From: CAVSUZ01 sp963795415
GTDB lineage: Bacteria; Pseudomonadota; Alphaproteobacteria; Acetobacterales; Acetobacteraceae
Direction: 5' to 3'
NCBI GenBank assembly: GCA_963795415.1
Contig: CAWCHQ010000002.1
Span: 806,001 to 870,000, forward strand
DNA: 64,000 nt
The notes beneath the pieces were generated by a model, which was given only the letters and a program-made list of their open reading frames with translations, was not told where the DNA came from and made no database searches. The first letter of the stretch is position 1; every line of letters starts with the position of its first letter. The position numbers and the translations under genes were made by a program. Positions 1-8,486 of this stretch are shown here, in pieces.

Positions 1-306
1 TGTTGGCGTTTCCGCCTGCTTGGCGGAGGCGACGTTAAACTCCTCACCGCCTGCACGCTTGCCGTACCACCGATGCACATGGGCAACCTCCTCTTCGATA
101 CCGCCATTGCGGGCATGCTGCTCGGTCTTCTCTATCTTCTCACCCGAAACCGCATTCCCCGCCCGAACTCCCCCACGCCAACAACCCTGCTCGCCCGCGC
201 CTGCCGCATCGAGCAATGGCGCCTGCATCGCGGAGGCCCGCTGCCCTACGCCGTCGCCATCGCGCTCGGCTACGGCCTCACGCTGCTACCCGGCGGCCAC
301 ACATGA
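1..306 (+). CDS. cpaA: Prepilin peptidase CpaA/TadV (3' end only)
   Basis: This is the C-terminal part of the inner-membrane aspartyl protease that processes Flp prepilins; the gene starts before the window. The frame is open from base 1 and reads LLGGGDVKLLTA near bases 19-54. That is the GxGD catalytic block of the type IV prepilin peptidase family, with the Asp at bases 31-33. Hydrophobic stretches follow, as expected for a polytopic membrane protein. The TGA stop overlaps the cpaB ATG (ATGA), so the two genes are probably translationally coupled. Only about 100 residues are visible, so the first catalytic Asp and the start cannot be judged. Confidence 0.8.
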   Translation, partial: CWRFRLLGGGDVKLLTACTLAVPPMHMGNLLFDTAIAGMLLGLLYLLTRNRIPRPNSPTPTTLLARACRIEQWRLHRGGPLPYAVAIALGYGLTLLPGGHT

Positions 307-1130
307 TCGTCCGCTCCATCCTCATCACCTTCATGGCCGCGGGTCTGCTCGGCTTCGGCCTCATCGTCTGGGCGGGCACCCGCATGCCCCACGCCAAAAC
401 CGCGCAGTCCCAGGCGATCAGCGTGCTGGTCGCTGCCCGCGACCTGCACCCCGGCACGCTCCTCAAACCTGAAGACCTCCTGGCCAAGAAATTAAAGACC
501 GCGGAGATCCCCGCCGGCGCGAGCCCCGCCGGTCCCGACCAGCAGCGGCAACTGATCGGCGCCATGGTGCGGCACGCGCTGCAACAGGGCGAACCCATTC
601 TGCCGCAGGACGTGCTGCGTCCGGGCGATCATGGCTTCCTCGCCGCCGTGCTGCACCCCGGCATGCGCGCGGTCACGGTCGGCGTCGATGTCGTCAGCGG
701 AACCGCGGGCTTGATCTGGCCGGGGGACCGCGTGGACGTCATCCTCACCCAGGCCATCCCGCCCGCCTCCCCCCAGGCGCCGCCTCAGGTTGCCGCTGAA
801 ACCGTCCTCGCCGATGTGCGCGTCATCGCCATCGATCAGCGCATCGTTGAAGGCGCAGCCCCCGATCAGCCGGCCGGCAAGGAAGCGCGCACAGTTACGC
901 TCGAGGTGGTAGCCGAAGCCGCTGAGCGGCTCGCCGTCGCCGCCCGCCTCGGCCACCTGTCGCTTGCCGTCCGCTCCGCCGAACAGGGTCCGGCGGAAGC
1001 GCGGGCCAGCCCGCCACCGGTATGGGCCGGCGACGTGTCCGCGGTCTCGCTCCGCCAGGCCACCCCTCCGCCGCCGGGCATTATGCGCGTCTTCCAGGGC
1101 GCCGCCGACGGAAAGGAGTTCCATTTCTGA
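303..1130 (+). CDS. cpaB: Flp pilus assembly protein CpaB/RcpC
   Basis: CpaB is a periplasmic pilus-assembly protein thought to act near the CpaC secretin. The 275-aa product starts MIVRSILITFMAAGLLGFGL, a membrane anchor or signal segment. An SAF-like domain follows (VLVAARDLHPGTLLKPEDL), then a second domain with the WPGDRVDVILTQ stretch typical of CpaB. I chose the ATG at 303 because it overlaps the preceding stop and places the hydrophobic segment at the N-terminus; an in-frame upstream start at 216 would lie inside cpaA. The stop overlaps the cpaC ATG as TGATG. Length is close to the family norm. Confidence 0.9.
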   Translation: MIVRSILITFMAAGLLGFGLIVWAGTRMPHAKTAQSQAISVLVAARDLHPGTLLKPEDLLAKKLKTAEIPAGASPAGPDQQRQLIGAMVRHALQQGEPILPQDVLRPGDHGFLAAVLHPGMRAVTVGVDVVSGTAGLIWPGDRVDVILTQAIPPASPQAPPQVAAETVLADVRVIAIDQRIVEGAAPDQPAGKEARTVTLEVVAEAAERLAVAARLGHLSLAVRSAEQGPAEARASPPPVWAGDVSAVSLRQATPPPPGIMRVFQGAADGKEFHF

Positions 1131-2689
1131 TGCTCTGGGCCCGTGCAACGGTTCCCTTCTCTCCCTGTCATGGCCGGCCCCCATCTCCGTACTTGGCAAT
1201 CAAACCCGCTTTCTTGTTAGTCGCCCACCAGCTTCGCCGCCCCGCTCGGCATGAAACAAGGTGGGCTACCGTTCACCTCTCCACCCGGGGGTGGAGAGGC
1301 CGGACGCCGCGTGGCGGCGGCCGGGTCAGGCGGGCGGCCAACCGCGCGATCGCGGGTGTTTCCTTTCTAACCGTGCTGTTTACGCTGCTATCCACCCTCC
1401 CGGTCACCGCCGCGGCGGCGCAGAGCACGATTTCGCTTGAAACCGGCGCCGGCCGCGTCATCACCCTCGACGCGCCGGCCGCGAACGTGTTCGTCGCCGA
1501 TCCCAAGGTGGCCGAGGTCCGGCCCGCCAGCCCCACCACTTTGTTCGTCTTTGGCGTCGGTCCAGGGCGAACCAGCGTGGCTGCCCTTGATACCGCCGGA
1601 CATGCGGTGGCCGATCTCGCGGTCGTCGTCGCCGCCTCCGATTTCAATGCAACGCAAGCTCAGACCGCGCTTGGCCGGCTCCTGCCGGACACGAAAATAC
1701 GCGTGGTGCAGACAACGAAGGGCATGCTTCTCACCGGCACCGTGGCCCGCCCTGCCGATGCCGCGCGTGCTATCAAGATTGCGCAAAGCTTCGCCCCCAC
1801 CGGCCAGGATGTCACGGACGAGTTGCGTGTCGACGGCAACGTGCAGGTCACGCTCGAGGTCCGCATCGTGGAGATGTCGCGCAGCGTCACCCGCGCCCTC
1901 GGCATCGACTGGAAGGCGCTCGGTTCGCTCGGCCAGATCGGCAAATTGCCCGCCCTCAACGCTACGCTGAATGGTGCCTCGGCCGTAACCTGCGCGTCCG
2001 GCCCGCTGCTCAGCGTCGCCTGCCTCGGGCTGAACGTCGGCGCCGCCATCAACGCCCTCGCCACCGACGGACTGGCGCACGTTCTCGCCGAGCCGAACCT
2101 CACCGTCACCAGCGGCGAACAGGCAAGCTTCCTGGCCGGCGGCGAATTTCCCATCCCGGTGGGTCAGCAGAACGGCGAGGTCACGATCCAGTTCAAAAGC
2201 TACGGCGTGCAGCTCGCTTTCGTCCCCACGGTGCTCGATGACGGCCTGATCAATCTCCGCGTGCGGCCGGAGGTCAGTCAGCTCAGCCAGCAGGGCGCCG
2301 TGCAGCTCACGGCGGGAAATTCCAGCATATCCGTCCCGGCGCTCACCGTCCGGCGCGCGGAAACCACCGTTGATCTCGGCAGCGGACAGACGCTCGCGAT
2401 GGCCGGACTGTTGCAGGACAGTTTCACCCGTACCGGCTCAGGCCTGCCCGGACTGCGCCAACTGCCGGTTCTCGGCCAGCTGTTCAGCTCGGACAATTAC
2501 CAACAAGATAAGACCGAGCTGGTCATCCTCATCACGCCGCTTGTCGTGCAGCCCGTCAACGATCCTTCCGCCCTGCACGTGCCGGGCGATCCCGCACCGA
2601 TACCGAAGGACCGAATGATACCGCTCTCCTCACTCGGGCGCCCACTGCCGGCAAACGTGCCGGCCGACGCAGCCTTTATCCTGGAGTGA
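1130..2689 (+). CDS. cpaC: Type II/IV secretion system secretin CpaC/RcpA
   Basis: CpaC forms the outer-membrane pore of the Tad pilus. The C-terminal half has the secretin core, including VLAEPNLTVTSGEQASFLAG and the terminal block ETTVDLGSGQTLAMAGLL. An N-terminal pilus-assembly/BON-like region precedes it. The ATG at 1130 overlaps the cpaB stop and gives 519 aa, but it puts about 75 residues before the obvious signal peptide (AGVSFLTVLFTLLSTLPVTA). That stretch contains palindromic repeats (near 1166-1188 and 1276-1299), so the original start may have been displaced by repeat insertion. I see no better in-frame start just before the signal peptide. Confidence 0.87.
   Translation: MLWARATVPFSPCHGRPPSPYLAIKPAFLLVAHQLRRPARHETRWATVHLSTRGWRGRTPRGGGRVRRAANRAIAGVSFLTVLFTLLSTLPVTAAAAQSTISLETGAGRVITLDAPAANVFVADPKVAEVRPASPTTLFVFGVGPGRTSVAALDTAGHAVADLAVVVAASDFNATQAQTALGRLLPDTKIRVVQTTKGMLLTGTVARPADAARAIKIAQSFAPTGQDVTDELRVDGNVQVTLEVRIVEMSRSVTRALGIDWKALGSLGQIGKLPALNATLNGASAVTCASGPLLSVACLGLNVGAAINALATDGLAHVLAEPNLTVTSGEQASFLAGGEFPIPVGQQNGEVTIQFKSYGVQLAFVPTVLDDGLINLRVRPEVSQLSQQGAVQLTAGNSSISVPALTVRRAETTVDLGSGQTLAMAGLLQDSFTRTGSGLPGLRQLPVLGQLFSSDNYQQDKTELVILITPLVVQPVNDPSALHVPGDPAPIPKDRMIPLSSLGRPLPANVPADAAFILE
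1276..1299. repeat. Perfect inverted repeat in the 5' part of cpaC
   Basis: Eleven-base arms CCTCTCCACCC (1276-1286) and GGGTGGAGAGG (1289-1299) are separated by 2 bases. The hairpin lies between the coupled ATG and the signal peptide of cpaC. It resembles the C/G-rich palindromes scattered through the dcw genes further right. Confidence 0.7.
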
Positions 2690-2696
2690 CCCGGCA

Positions 2697-3023
2697 ATGC
2701 GGCAGGTATTTGCGCTCTCTCTGACATTGCTGCTGTCGTTCTGCGCGACGTTCCCCGATGCGGTCCCGCCGGACACCGGCTGGCAGCCGCAGGACGTCAA
2801 TAACGCGAATCTTATCCTGATGGCGGTGCATCCGGCCGATCTCGTGCAGGGTCGCAACAGCAACGCCCTGCCGGCCGGCCTGAAAGCCGACCCGGTGCTG
2901 CGCCTGTGGCACGGGCACGAAAAGCCGCTCCCGCCCAGCGAACTCGCAGATACCGCCGCCCCGTCCCAAGGGGCGTCGCCCCCACCGCCCGCGAACGGAG
3001 CGCCCGATGCTGGCGGGCAGTGA
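2697..3023 (+). CDS. Small exported protein in the CpaD position
   Basis: This 108-aa product begins with a signal-like segment (MRQVFALSLTLLLSFCATFP). The Cys at about residue 16 could be a lipobox cysteine, although the -1 residue is Phe, which is unusual. The C-terminus is Pro/Ala-rich. It lies between cpaC and cpaE, where many Tad operons carry the lipoprotein CpaD, but it is much shorter than CpaD (about 200 aa) and I see no clear CpaD motif. It begins 7 bases after cpaC and overlaps cpaE by 17 bases, which supports a real operon member. It may be a reduced or divergent CpaD. Confidence 0.6.
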   Translation: MRQVFALSLTLLLSFCATFPDAVPPDTGWQPQDVNNANLILMAVHPADLVQGRNSNALPAGLKADPVLRLWHGHEKPLPPSELADTAAPSQGASPPPPANGAPDAGGQ

Positions 3024-4263
3024 CCGCATCACATCCGGCTCGAGCTCCGCCCGGCCCAACCGGGCGGAGCTGATCGGCTTCGTCAGCGACGCCGCGACTG
3101 AAACAGCACTCCACGATGGCCTCATCGACGCCACCACCGCGGACATCGATATTCGCCGGGGCGGCATCGCCGCAGCCATCACCGGCATGGAGCGTGCCGC
3201 CACGCCGCGTATCCTGATCGTGGATCTGTCCGGCGAGGAACAGCCCCTGACCGCCCTTGGCAAGCTTGCCGATGTTACGGAACCGGACGTAATCGTCCTG
3301 GCGATCGGCGACATCGCCGATCTCGACTTTTACCGCGTGCTTACGCGCGGGCTCGCCATACGTGAATATCTGGCCAAGCCGCTCACGCGCGACACCGTGG
3401 CCACCCACTTCGCCCCAATTGTCTCGGGCCGCACACCGATGATGCCGGGAATGCTCGGCGGCCACATCATAACCTTGACCGGCGTCCGAGGCGGCGTGGG
3501 CGCGACCACCATCGCCGTCAACCTGGCCTGGCACTTCGGCGTCCTGACCCGCCGCCACACCGTTCTGCTCGACCCCGACATGCACATGGGGCTCGCGGCT
3601 TTCATGCTGAATCTCCAGCCCGGCCCCGGGCTGCGCACGGCCCTGGAACAGCCTGACCGTATCGACGCGTTGCTCGCCGAGCGCGTCGCACTGCCCGCCG
3701 CCGAACGGCTGCACCTGCTGGCCGCCAGCGAACCGCTTGCAACAGAAACCGCCCTCGCCACCGAAGCCGCCGAAAAGCTTCTGGAAGCCCTGCGCCGCCG
3801 CTACAGCTTCATCGTCGCGGATGTCCCGTTCGAACAGCAGAAGGTCAACCGGACCCTGCTGGAGCAGGCGCATCAGCGCGTGCTGGTCATGGAGCCGACA
3901 CTCGCCTGCATCCGCGACGTCCTTCGCCTGCTTGCCCTGCCGGCGGGCCCCGCGCAGTTGCAACGCGCCATCATCGTCCTCAATCGCGCCAGCAGCACCG
4001 GCGGCCTCACGCAAAAACAGATCGAGGAGGCGATCGGATCGCAGGTTGACGTCATCATTCCCAACCTGCCCCGGCAACTGGGCAACGCAACCAATCTCGG
4101 GGAGCTTGCAGTAACCAAGTACGGCGCGTTCCGCACCGCCGTGGCGGATCTCGCCCGCCAGGCCGCGCCGGTCCGCGTGCTGGATGGCATCGACCTCCCG
4201 GGCCACTCGCCCGAACATCGCGGCTTGCGTACGCTGTTCTCGAAACTCCGGGGCAGGTCGTGA
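3007..4263 (+). CDS. cpaE: Pilus assembly ATPase-like protein CpaE/TadZ
   Basis: CpaE/TadZ is a MinD/ParA-type protein that localises the Tad machinery at the pole. The 418-aa product has an N-terminal receiver-like domain (about residues 15-130) and then a deviant Walker A region, TGVRGGVGATTIAVNLAWHF. In this motif the usual GK-T lysine is replaced (VGATT), as is common in TadZ proteins. A later VLLDPDMHMG stretch corresponds to the Walker A-prime/switch region. The start overlaps the previous gene by 17 bases, and the TGA stop overlaps the GTG start of cpaF (GTGA). Confidence 0.88.
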   Translation: MLAGSDRITSGSSSARPNRAELIGFVSDAATETALHDGLIDATTADIDIRRGGIAAAITGMERAATPRILIVDLSGEEQPLTALGKLADVTEPDVIVLAIGDIADLDFYRVLTRGLAIREYLAKPLTRDTVATHFAPIVSGRTPMMPGMLGGHIITLTGVRGGVGATTIAVNLAWHFGVLTRRHTVLLDPDMHMGLAAFMLNLQPGPGLRTALEQPDRIDALLAERVALPAAERLHLLAASEPLATETALATEAAEKLLEALRRRYSFIVADVPFEQQKVNRTLLEQAHQRVLVMEPTLACIRDVLRLLALPAGPAQLQRAIIVLNRASSTGGLTQKQIEEAIGSQVDVIIPNLPRQLGNATNLGELAVTKYGAFRTAVADLARQAAPVRVLDGIDLPGHSPEHRGLRTLFSKLRGRS

Positions 4264-6587
4264 CTGTATCGATGGAAACCATCAGCTTCGGGCGCCGCCG
4301 GACGGAACCGCTCGCCGCCGCCGTGCAGCAATCCGCGCCAGCGACGTCTGCTCCGCCCCAGGCCCTCGCAGACCTGCGTGCCCAATGCATGGCCCGGCTC
4401 GATCCCATCGCCGTCTCCGGCCTCCAGCCGGAACGCCTGATCAACGAGGTGAACCGCCTGATCTCGGAAATCGCCACCGAGCACCGGATCCAGCTGAATG
4501 GCCGCGAGCAGCAGGGTCTGGCTGACGAACTGGTCAATGACATGCTGGGCCTCGGCCCGCTGGAGTTGTTATTGCAGGATGAAACCATCTCCGACATCAT
4601 GGTGAACGGTCCGAACCGGGTCTTCGTCGAGCGGGGTGGCAAGGTTACGCTCACCAACACGCGGTTCCGCGACTCCCAGCATCTAACCAATATCTGCCAG
4701 CGCATCGCTGCGGGCGTCGGACGCCGCGTCGACGAATCAAGCCCGATGGTGGACGCACGCCTCAAGGACGGCTCGCGCGTCAACATCGTGCTGCCGCCGC
4801 TCGCACTCGATGGCCCCAGCATCTCGATTCGCAAGTTCGGCAAAAAGACCATCGATTTCGCCCGCCTCATCGAATTCGGCGCCATGACCGCCCCGGTGGC
4901 CGAGGTCCTGCAAATCGCCGCGCGCAGCCGGCTCAACGTGGTGATTTCAGGCGGAACCGGCTCCGGCAAGACCACACTGCTGAACGCCATGTCGCGCATG
5001 ATCGACGCCGGGGAGCGCGTCATCACGGTCGAGGACGCGGCCGAACTGCAATTGCAGCAGCCCCATGTGGTGCGGCTCGAAACCCGCCCGCCCAGCTTGG
5101 AAGGCAAAGGCGAGGTCACCCAGCGTGACCTCGTGCGCAACGCGCTGCGCATGCGGCCCGATCGCATCATCATCGGCGAGGTTCGCGGCGCCGAGGCGTT
5201 CGACATGCTGCAAGCCATGAACACCGGCCATGACGGCAGCATGTCCACCATCCACGCCAACACCACCCGCGACGCCCTCACCCGCATCGAGAACATGGTA
5301 CAGATGGGCCATATGGGCCTTCCTTCCGCCGCGATCCGCCAGCAGATCGCCGGCGCGGTCGATGTCATCGTCCAGGTGTCCCGTCAGCGCGATGGTGGCC
5401 GGCGCGTGACGCAGGTCAGCGAGATCTGCGGGATGGAAACCGATGTCGTTGTTATGAACGACATCTTCCTCCTGGAAATCGAGGGCGAACGTCCCGACGG
5501 CCGGCTGAGCGGCCGCTACAAAGCCAGCCCGGCTCGCCCCAGCTTCCTCTCGCGCCTCGCCTATTTCGACCTGGATTTCGGCCTGGATGGCGGCGCTCGC
5601 CGCAGCACGGTCATGAGCAATCTCGCACCCTCCACGCTATGGCTGTTTGGGGTCGGCTGTCTTCTGCTCACAGGTTTTTGCCTCAGCGCATACTTTCTGG
5701 CCCGTAGCATGGAAACCGAGCGGCGCATGCGCGCGCGAATGGCGGATGTGCTGCAGCCGGTCGCGCAGCCGCGTGTCCCGACTCACGTGCGTATCGCCCG
5801 GCCGGAAGCGGTGATCCGCCACGGACCCGCACGTTGGGGACCCGCCCTGTTCGGCTTCGATGTCGAGACGCCGGAGCGCTACCGCTTGCCCTGGTGGGCC
5901 GTGCTGCTGCTGACGTTCATCGTCGCGCGGCTCGGCTGCGAACTGGTAGGAGGGTTGCTGGGGACGGCCAAGCTGCTTCTCATGCCCGTCATCTGGATCG
6001 GCCTGGCACGCTTCTATTTCGGCTGGTGCGAAATGAAGCTTCGCCGGCAACTGCTCACTCAGATGCCGGACGCGCTGCGCATGATCGTGCGCTCGGTGCG
6101 GGTGGGAATTCCAGTAACCCAGGCAATCGGCGCCGTTGCGGCTGAAACCGAGCTTCCCACAGCGGCGGAGTTCGCCACCCTGCATCGGCAGTTGCTGATC
6201 GGCATTTCGCTTCCTGATGCATTGATCGAATTGGGCCGGCGCACCGGCGTTCCGGAATACCGGTTTTTCGCAACGGCCGTCTCGCTGCAGGCACAGACCG
6301 GAGGCGGGTTGTCCGAGGTCCTGGAAAATCTGGCCGATGTCATTCGCCAGCGCGTCGCCCTCCAGAGCAGGGGTTACGCGCTTTCGTCGGAAGCGCGAAC
6401 CAGCGCAATCGTGCTGAGCGTCATGCCCGTTCTTACCGGCGCCGGTCTCTGGCTCATCGACCGCCCCTACATTGCCCTGCTCTTCAATACGCCGCGTGGC
6501 CAGTCTCTTCTCGGTGCCGCCGTCCTTTTGCTCAGCGTCGGGACGATTGCTATGCGAACCATCATCAACCGGACGCTTGGGGTATGA
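4260..6587 (+). CDS. cpaF: CpaF secretion ATPase fused in frame to TadB
   Basis: A single 775-aa frame carries two Tad proteins that are normally separate. Residues about 1-445 are CpaF/TadA, the hexameric ATPase that powers pilus assembly: Walker A SGGTGSGKTTLLNAM, Walker B region RIIIGEVRGAEA and the HANT-type histidine box. From about residue 452 (MSNLAPSTLW, ATG at 5613) the sequence becomes TadB, with membrane segments (LWLFGVGCLLLTGFCLSAYF; WWAVLLLTFIVARLG) and the T2SSF domain (LRMIVRSVRVGIPVTQAIG). The GTG at 4260 overlaps the cpaE stop; an ATG at 4272 is an alternative. The junction could be a true fusion or a lost or mis-sequenced stop/frameshift. Confidence 0.88.
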   Translation: MTVSMETISFGRRRTEPLAAAVQQSAPATSAPPQALADLRAQCMARLDPIAVSGLQPERLINEVNRLISEIATEHRIQLNGREQQGLADELVNDMLGLGPLELLLQDETISDIMVNGPNRVFVERGGKVTLTNTRFRDSQHLTNICQRIAAGVGRRVDESSPMVDARLKDGSRVNIVLPPLALDGPSISIRKFGKKTIDFARLIEFGAMTAPVAEVLQIAARSRLNVVISGGTGSGKTTLLNAMSRMIDAGERVITVEDAAELQLQQPHVVRLETRPPSLEGKGEVTQRDLVRNALRMRPDRIIIGEVRGAEAFDMLQAMNTGHDGSMSTIHANTTRDALTRIENMVQMGHMGLPSAAIRQQIAGAVDVIVQVSRQRDGGRRVTQVSEICGMETDVVVMNDIFLLEIEGERPDGRLSGRYKASPARPSFLSRLAYFDLDFGLDGGARRSTVMSNLAPSTLWLFGVGCLLLTGFCLSAYFLARSMETERRMRARMADVLQPVAQPRVPTHVRIARPEAVIRHGPARWGPALFGFDVETPERYRLPWWAVLLLTFIVARLGCELVGGLLGTAKLLLMPVIWIGLARFYFGWCEMKLRRQLLTQMPDALRMIVRSVRVGIPVTQAIGAVAAETELPTAAEFATLHRQLLIGISLPDALIELGRRTGVPEYRFFATAVSLQAQTGGGLSEVLENLADVIRQRVALQSRGYALSSEARTSAIVLSVMPVLTGAGLWLIDRPYIALLFNTPRGQSLLGAAVLLLSVGTIAMRTIINRTLGV

Positions 6588-6613
6588 TTCCCGCAATACC
6601 AGCCCCCCACTCC

Positions 6614-6642
6614 CGTCATTCCCGCGAAAGCGGGGATCCAGG
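6614..6642. repeat. Dispersed palindromic repeat between tadB and tadC
   Basis: The sequence CGTCATTCCCGCGAAAGCGG continues to GATCCAGG and contains the hairpin CCCGC-gaaa-GCGGG. This interspersed repeat type often occurs in many copies in GC-rich proteobacterial genomes. A related, longer copy is translated at the 5' end of murB (25808-25855). Confidence 0.75.
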
Positions 6643-6684
6643 CCGGCAGGCCGCAATCATAAGTGGGTCACGAAGGCCGCCCAT

Positions 6685-7611
6685 ATGGACCTGACGATAC
6701 CAGCCCTCCTGGCCGCTTCGCTTCTTCTGCTTGGGGTCGCCGCCTTGCTGGCGCAGAACCTCGCACAGCGGCGAAAGCTGCGTCGCCGGTTCGCAATGGC
6801 GCGTGGCGAAGCGGTGGCCTCGCCGGCCCTTAGCGGTAGCAGCGACCTGAAAGGCGTCGCATTGTCGGCGCTGGCATCGCTCGGGCGGGCGACAGTCAAT
6901 AGCGGGCTGCTGCCGGCACGCACCATCGCCGAGTTACAGCAGAGCGCCGCAGGCTCCGGTCTTCGCGGCGCATACGGCCTCTGGCTGTTCGTCGGCAGCA
7001 AGATCGCGCTTTTGACCGGCGCCCCGCTTGTCGTCTTTCTCGCCGGCGGCGGGATCACTGGCAGCAAACAGCTGGCGGAAATGGGAATAGCCGCCGCCCT
7101 CGGATTGGTTGCGCCGGACATGATCCTCCGCCGCTTGCGCGAGGCACGGCAGGCTCGCCTGGACCGCGGCGTGCCGGATGCGCTCGATCTGCTGGTCATC
7201 TGTGCACAGGCGGGGATCGGGCTGGAATCCGCGATCTGGCGGGTCAGCGAAGAGATTCGCCAGGCGCATAAGGAGATTGCCGAGGAGCTGGAAACCACCG
7301 CCGCCGATCTGCAGATGTCGGGGGATACGCGCGCCGCCCTGACAGCCCTGGGAAACCGGACCGGCGTCGCGTCGTTGCGGCGCGTCACCTCTGTCCTGGC
7401 CCAGACGCTCCAATACGGAACGCCTCTGACGGAAGCCTTGCGTGCGCTCGCGGCAGAGATGCGACAGGAGGCGCTCACCAAATTCGAGGAACGCGCTGCC
7501 CGTCTTCCCGTGCTGCTCACCGTGCCGATGGTGGTGTTCATCCTCCCCTGCTTCTTCCTGATCGTTGGCGGACCGGCGGTGATCCGCATCGGCCAGGCGT
7601 TCGCCCATTAG
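6685..7611 (+). CDS. tadC: Tad pilus inner-membrane platform protein TadC
   Basis: TadC partners TadB to form the inner-membrane platform of the Flp pilus. The 308-aa product has an N-terminal membrane helix (IPALLAASLLLLGVAALLA), a central hydrophobic pair, the T2SSF domain (PDALDLLVICAQAGIGLESA) and a C-terminal helix (VPMVVFILPCFFLIVGGPAV). I chose the ATG at 6685, preceded by GAAGG, rather than the far upstream start at 6472, which lies inside TadB and would read through the intergenic repeat. Length and topology match TadC. A dispersed repeat begins at the stop codon. Confidence 0.9.
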   Translation: MDLTIPALLAASLLLLGVAALLAQNLAQRRKLRRRFAMARGEAVASPALSGSSDLKGVALSALASLGRATVNSGLLPARTIAELQQSAAGSGLRGAYGLWLFVGSKIALLTGAPLVVFLAGGGITGSKQLAEMGIAAALGLVAPDMILRRLREARQARLDRGVPDALDLLVICAQAGIGLESAIWRVSEEIRQAHKEIAEELETTAADLQMSGDTRAALTALGNRTGVASLRRVTSVLAQTLQYGTPLTEALRALAAEMRQEALTKFEERAARLPVLLTVPMVVFILPCFFLIVGGPAVIRIGQAFAH

Positions 7612-7671
7612 AGCAGATCGCGCTTGACCGGAAATGCTTTGCATTTCCCGGAGCGCGTGAATTTGCTCTAA
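7610..7671. repeat. Imperfect-palindrome repeat, copy 1
   Basis: The sequence starts AGAGCAGATCGCGCTTGACC and ends GAGCGCGTGAATTTGCTCTA, with a central GGAAATGC/GCATTTCC palindrome. A clear second copy lies at 35634-35694 after the IS481 remnant. It begins on the tadC stop codon, so it lies in the 3' UTR. It looks like a short MITE-like dispersed element with no coding capacity. Confidence 0.7.
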
Positions 7672-7682
7672 AACAATGAGTT

Positions 7683-7724
7683 AGAGCGTTTCAGGCTGAT
7701 ACAGTCAGCCTGAAACTGCTCTAG
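7683..7724. repeat. Hairpin repeat upstream of tadD
   Basis: Arms GTTTCAGGCTGA (7688-7699) and TCAGCCTGAAAC (7705-7716) flank a 5-base loop, with outer AGAGC/GCTCT pairing. The same arms recur after ftsZ (32293-32323). There is no T-run, so it is a dispersed repeat rather than a clear terminator. Confidence 0.65.
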
Positions 7725-7735
7725 AGGGACACAAG

Positions 7736-8122
7736 ATGTGCTTCCGGATGATGATGCTCGGTTTATCTTGTGCGTTGCTGCTCGGCGCATGCCAGCAGGG
7801 CCTCAATCAACCGATTACGGAGGATCCGGCTCAGGAACCCTCGGACCCCGCATCTGTGCAGAACATCCGCAACCTGGTCAGGACAAATCCGGCCGAGACG
7901 GTTCGCATTCTCTCCGCCCGCTCTGTCTCCGATCCCGCGATGCTGAACGATCTTGGTGTCGCCCTGGATATGCTTGACAGACACCAGGAAGCCCAGGCGG
8001 TTTATCAGAAAGCGTTGCTGTTGCGGCCAGGAATGGCTTCTGCGACAAACAACCTCGCGCTGTCCTTGTCCTTGTCGAAGGCTGATGGTGAGCCGCCACA
8101 ACGATCCGGGAATAAGCGGTAG
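7736..8122 (+). CDS. tadD: TadD-like TPR lipoprotein
   Basis: This 128-aa protein has a lipoprotein signal (MLGLSCALLLGAC, lipobox LLGAC with Cys at about residue 19). A TPR-like helical pair follows (NDLGVALDMLDRHQEAQAVY, then ALLLRPGMASATNNLALSL). TadD is an outer-membrane-associated Tad component needed for pilus assembly. The copy is shorter than classic TadD (about 250 aa), so it keeps only one or two repeats. GAGGG lies just upstream of the ATG. It follows tadC after a repeat-filled gap of 124 bases and ends the Tad block. Confidence 0.75.
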   Translation: MCFRMMMLGLSCALLLGACQQGLNQPITEDPAQEPSDPASVQNIRNLVRTNPAETVRILSARSVSDPAMLNDLGVALDMLDRHQEAQAVYQKALLLRPGMASATNNLALSLSLSKADGEPPQRSGNKR

Positions 8123-8486
8123 CCCTTACCGTAATTGCAAGGCGCACAGCGCCCACGCGAGGGTCCGGAACTTCATATGCGAACCGGCTTACCTTGCAAC
8201 CGCTGCAGAACGCTCTCTACATCTGACCAAGGATGAGATCATATGCTCCTGCCCGATCACCGTGGCCCAGCCGGGCCCGTTGAAAAGAGGCTACCAGATG
8301 ATCGGACCGTACCCGTGCGAGGCTTCCTACTTCCAATACTGTCAGAGCAACGTCGCCACACGAACAACGGTTCGATCATAGATAGCGGCGCCTCGATTGG
8401 CGGCATTACGCGGCTGCTGTATGGAAGTGTGCCGCCGTTCAACGAGTGGCACTTGCGGAATGAGTCGAGGCTCGTAGACCGCCCGC
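8123..8486. other. Intergenic stretch, no supported gene
   Basis: This gap lies between tadD and the oppositely oriented hydrolase pseudogene. Short frames occur on both strands, but none has a family motif together with a good ribosome site. I see no tRNA, strong terminator or repeat. Confidence 0.5.

Noticed and set aside
492..1199. Long minus-strand frame antisense to cpaB
   Set aside because: Gly/Arg-rich product without motifs, fully opposite an intact Tad gene; typical shadow frame in GC-rich DNA.
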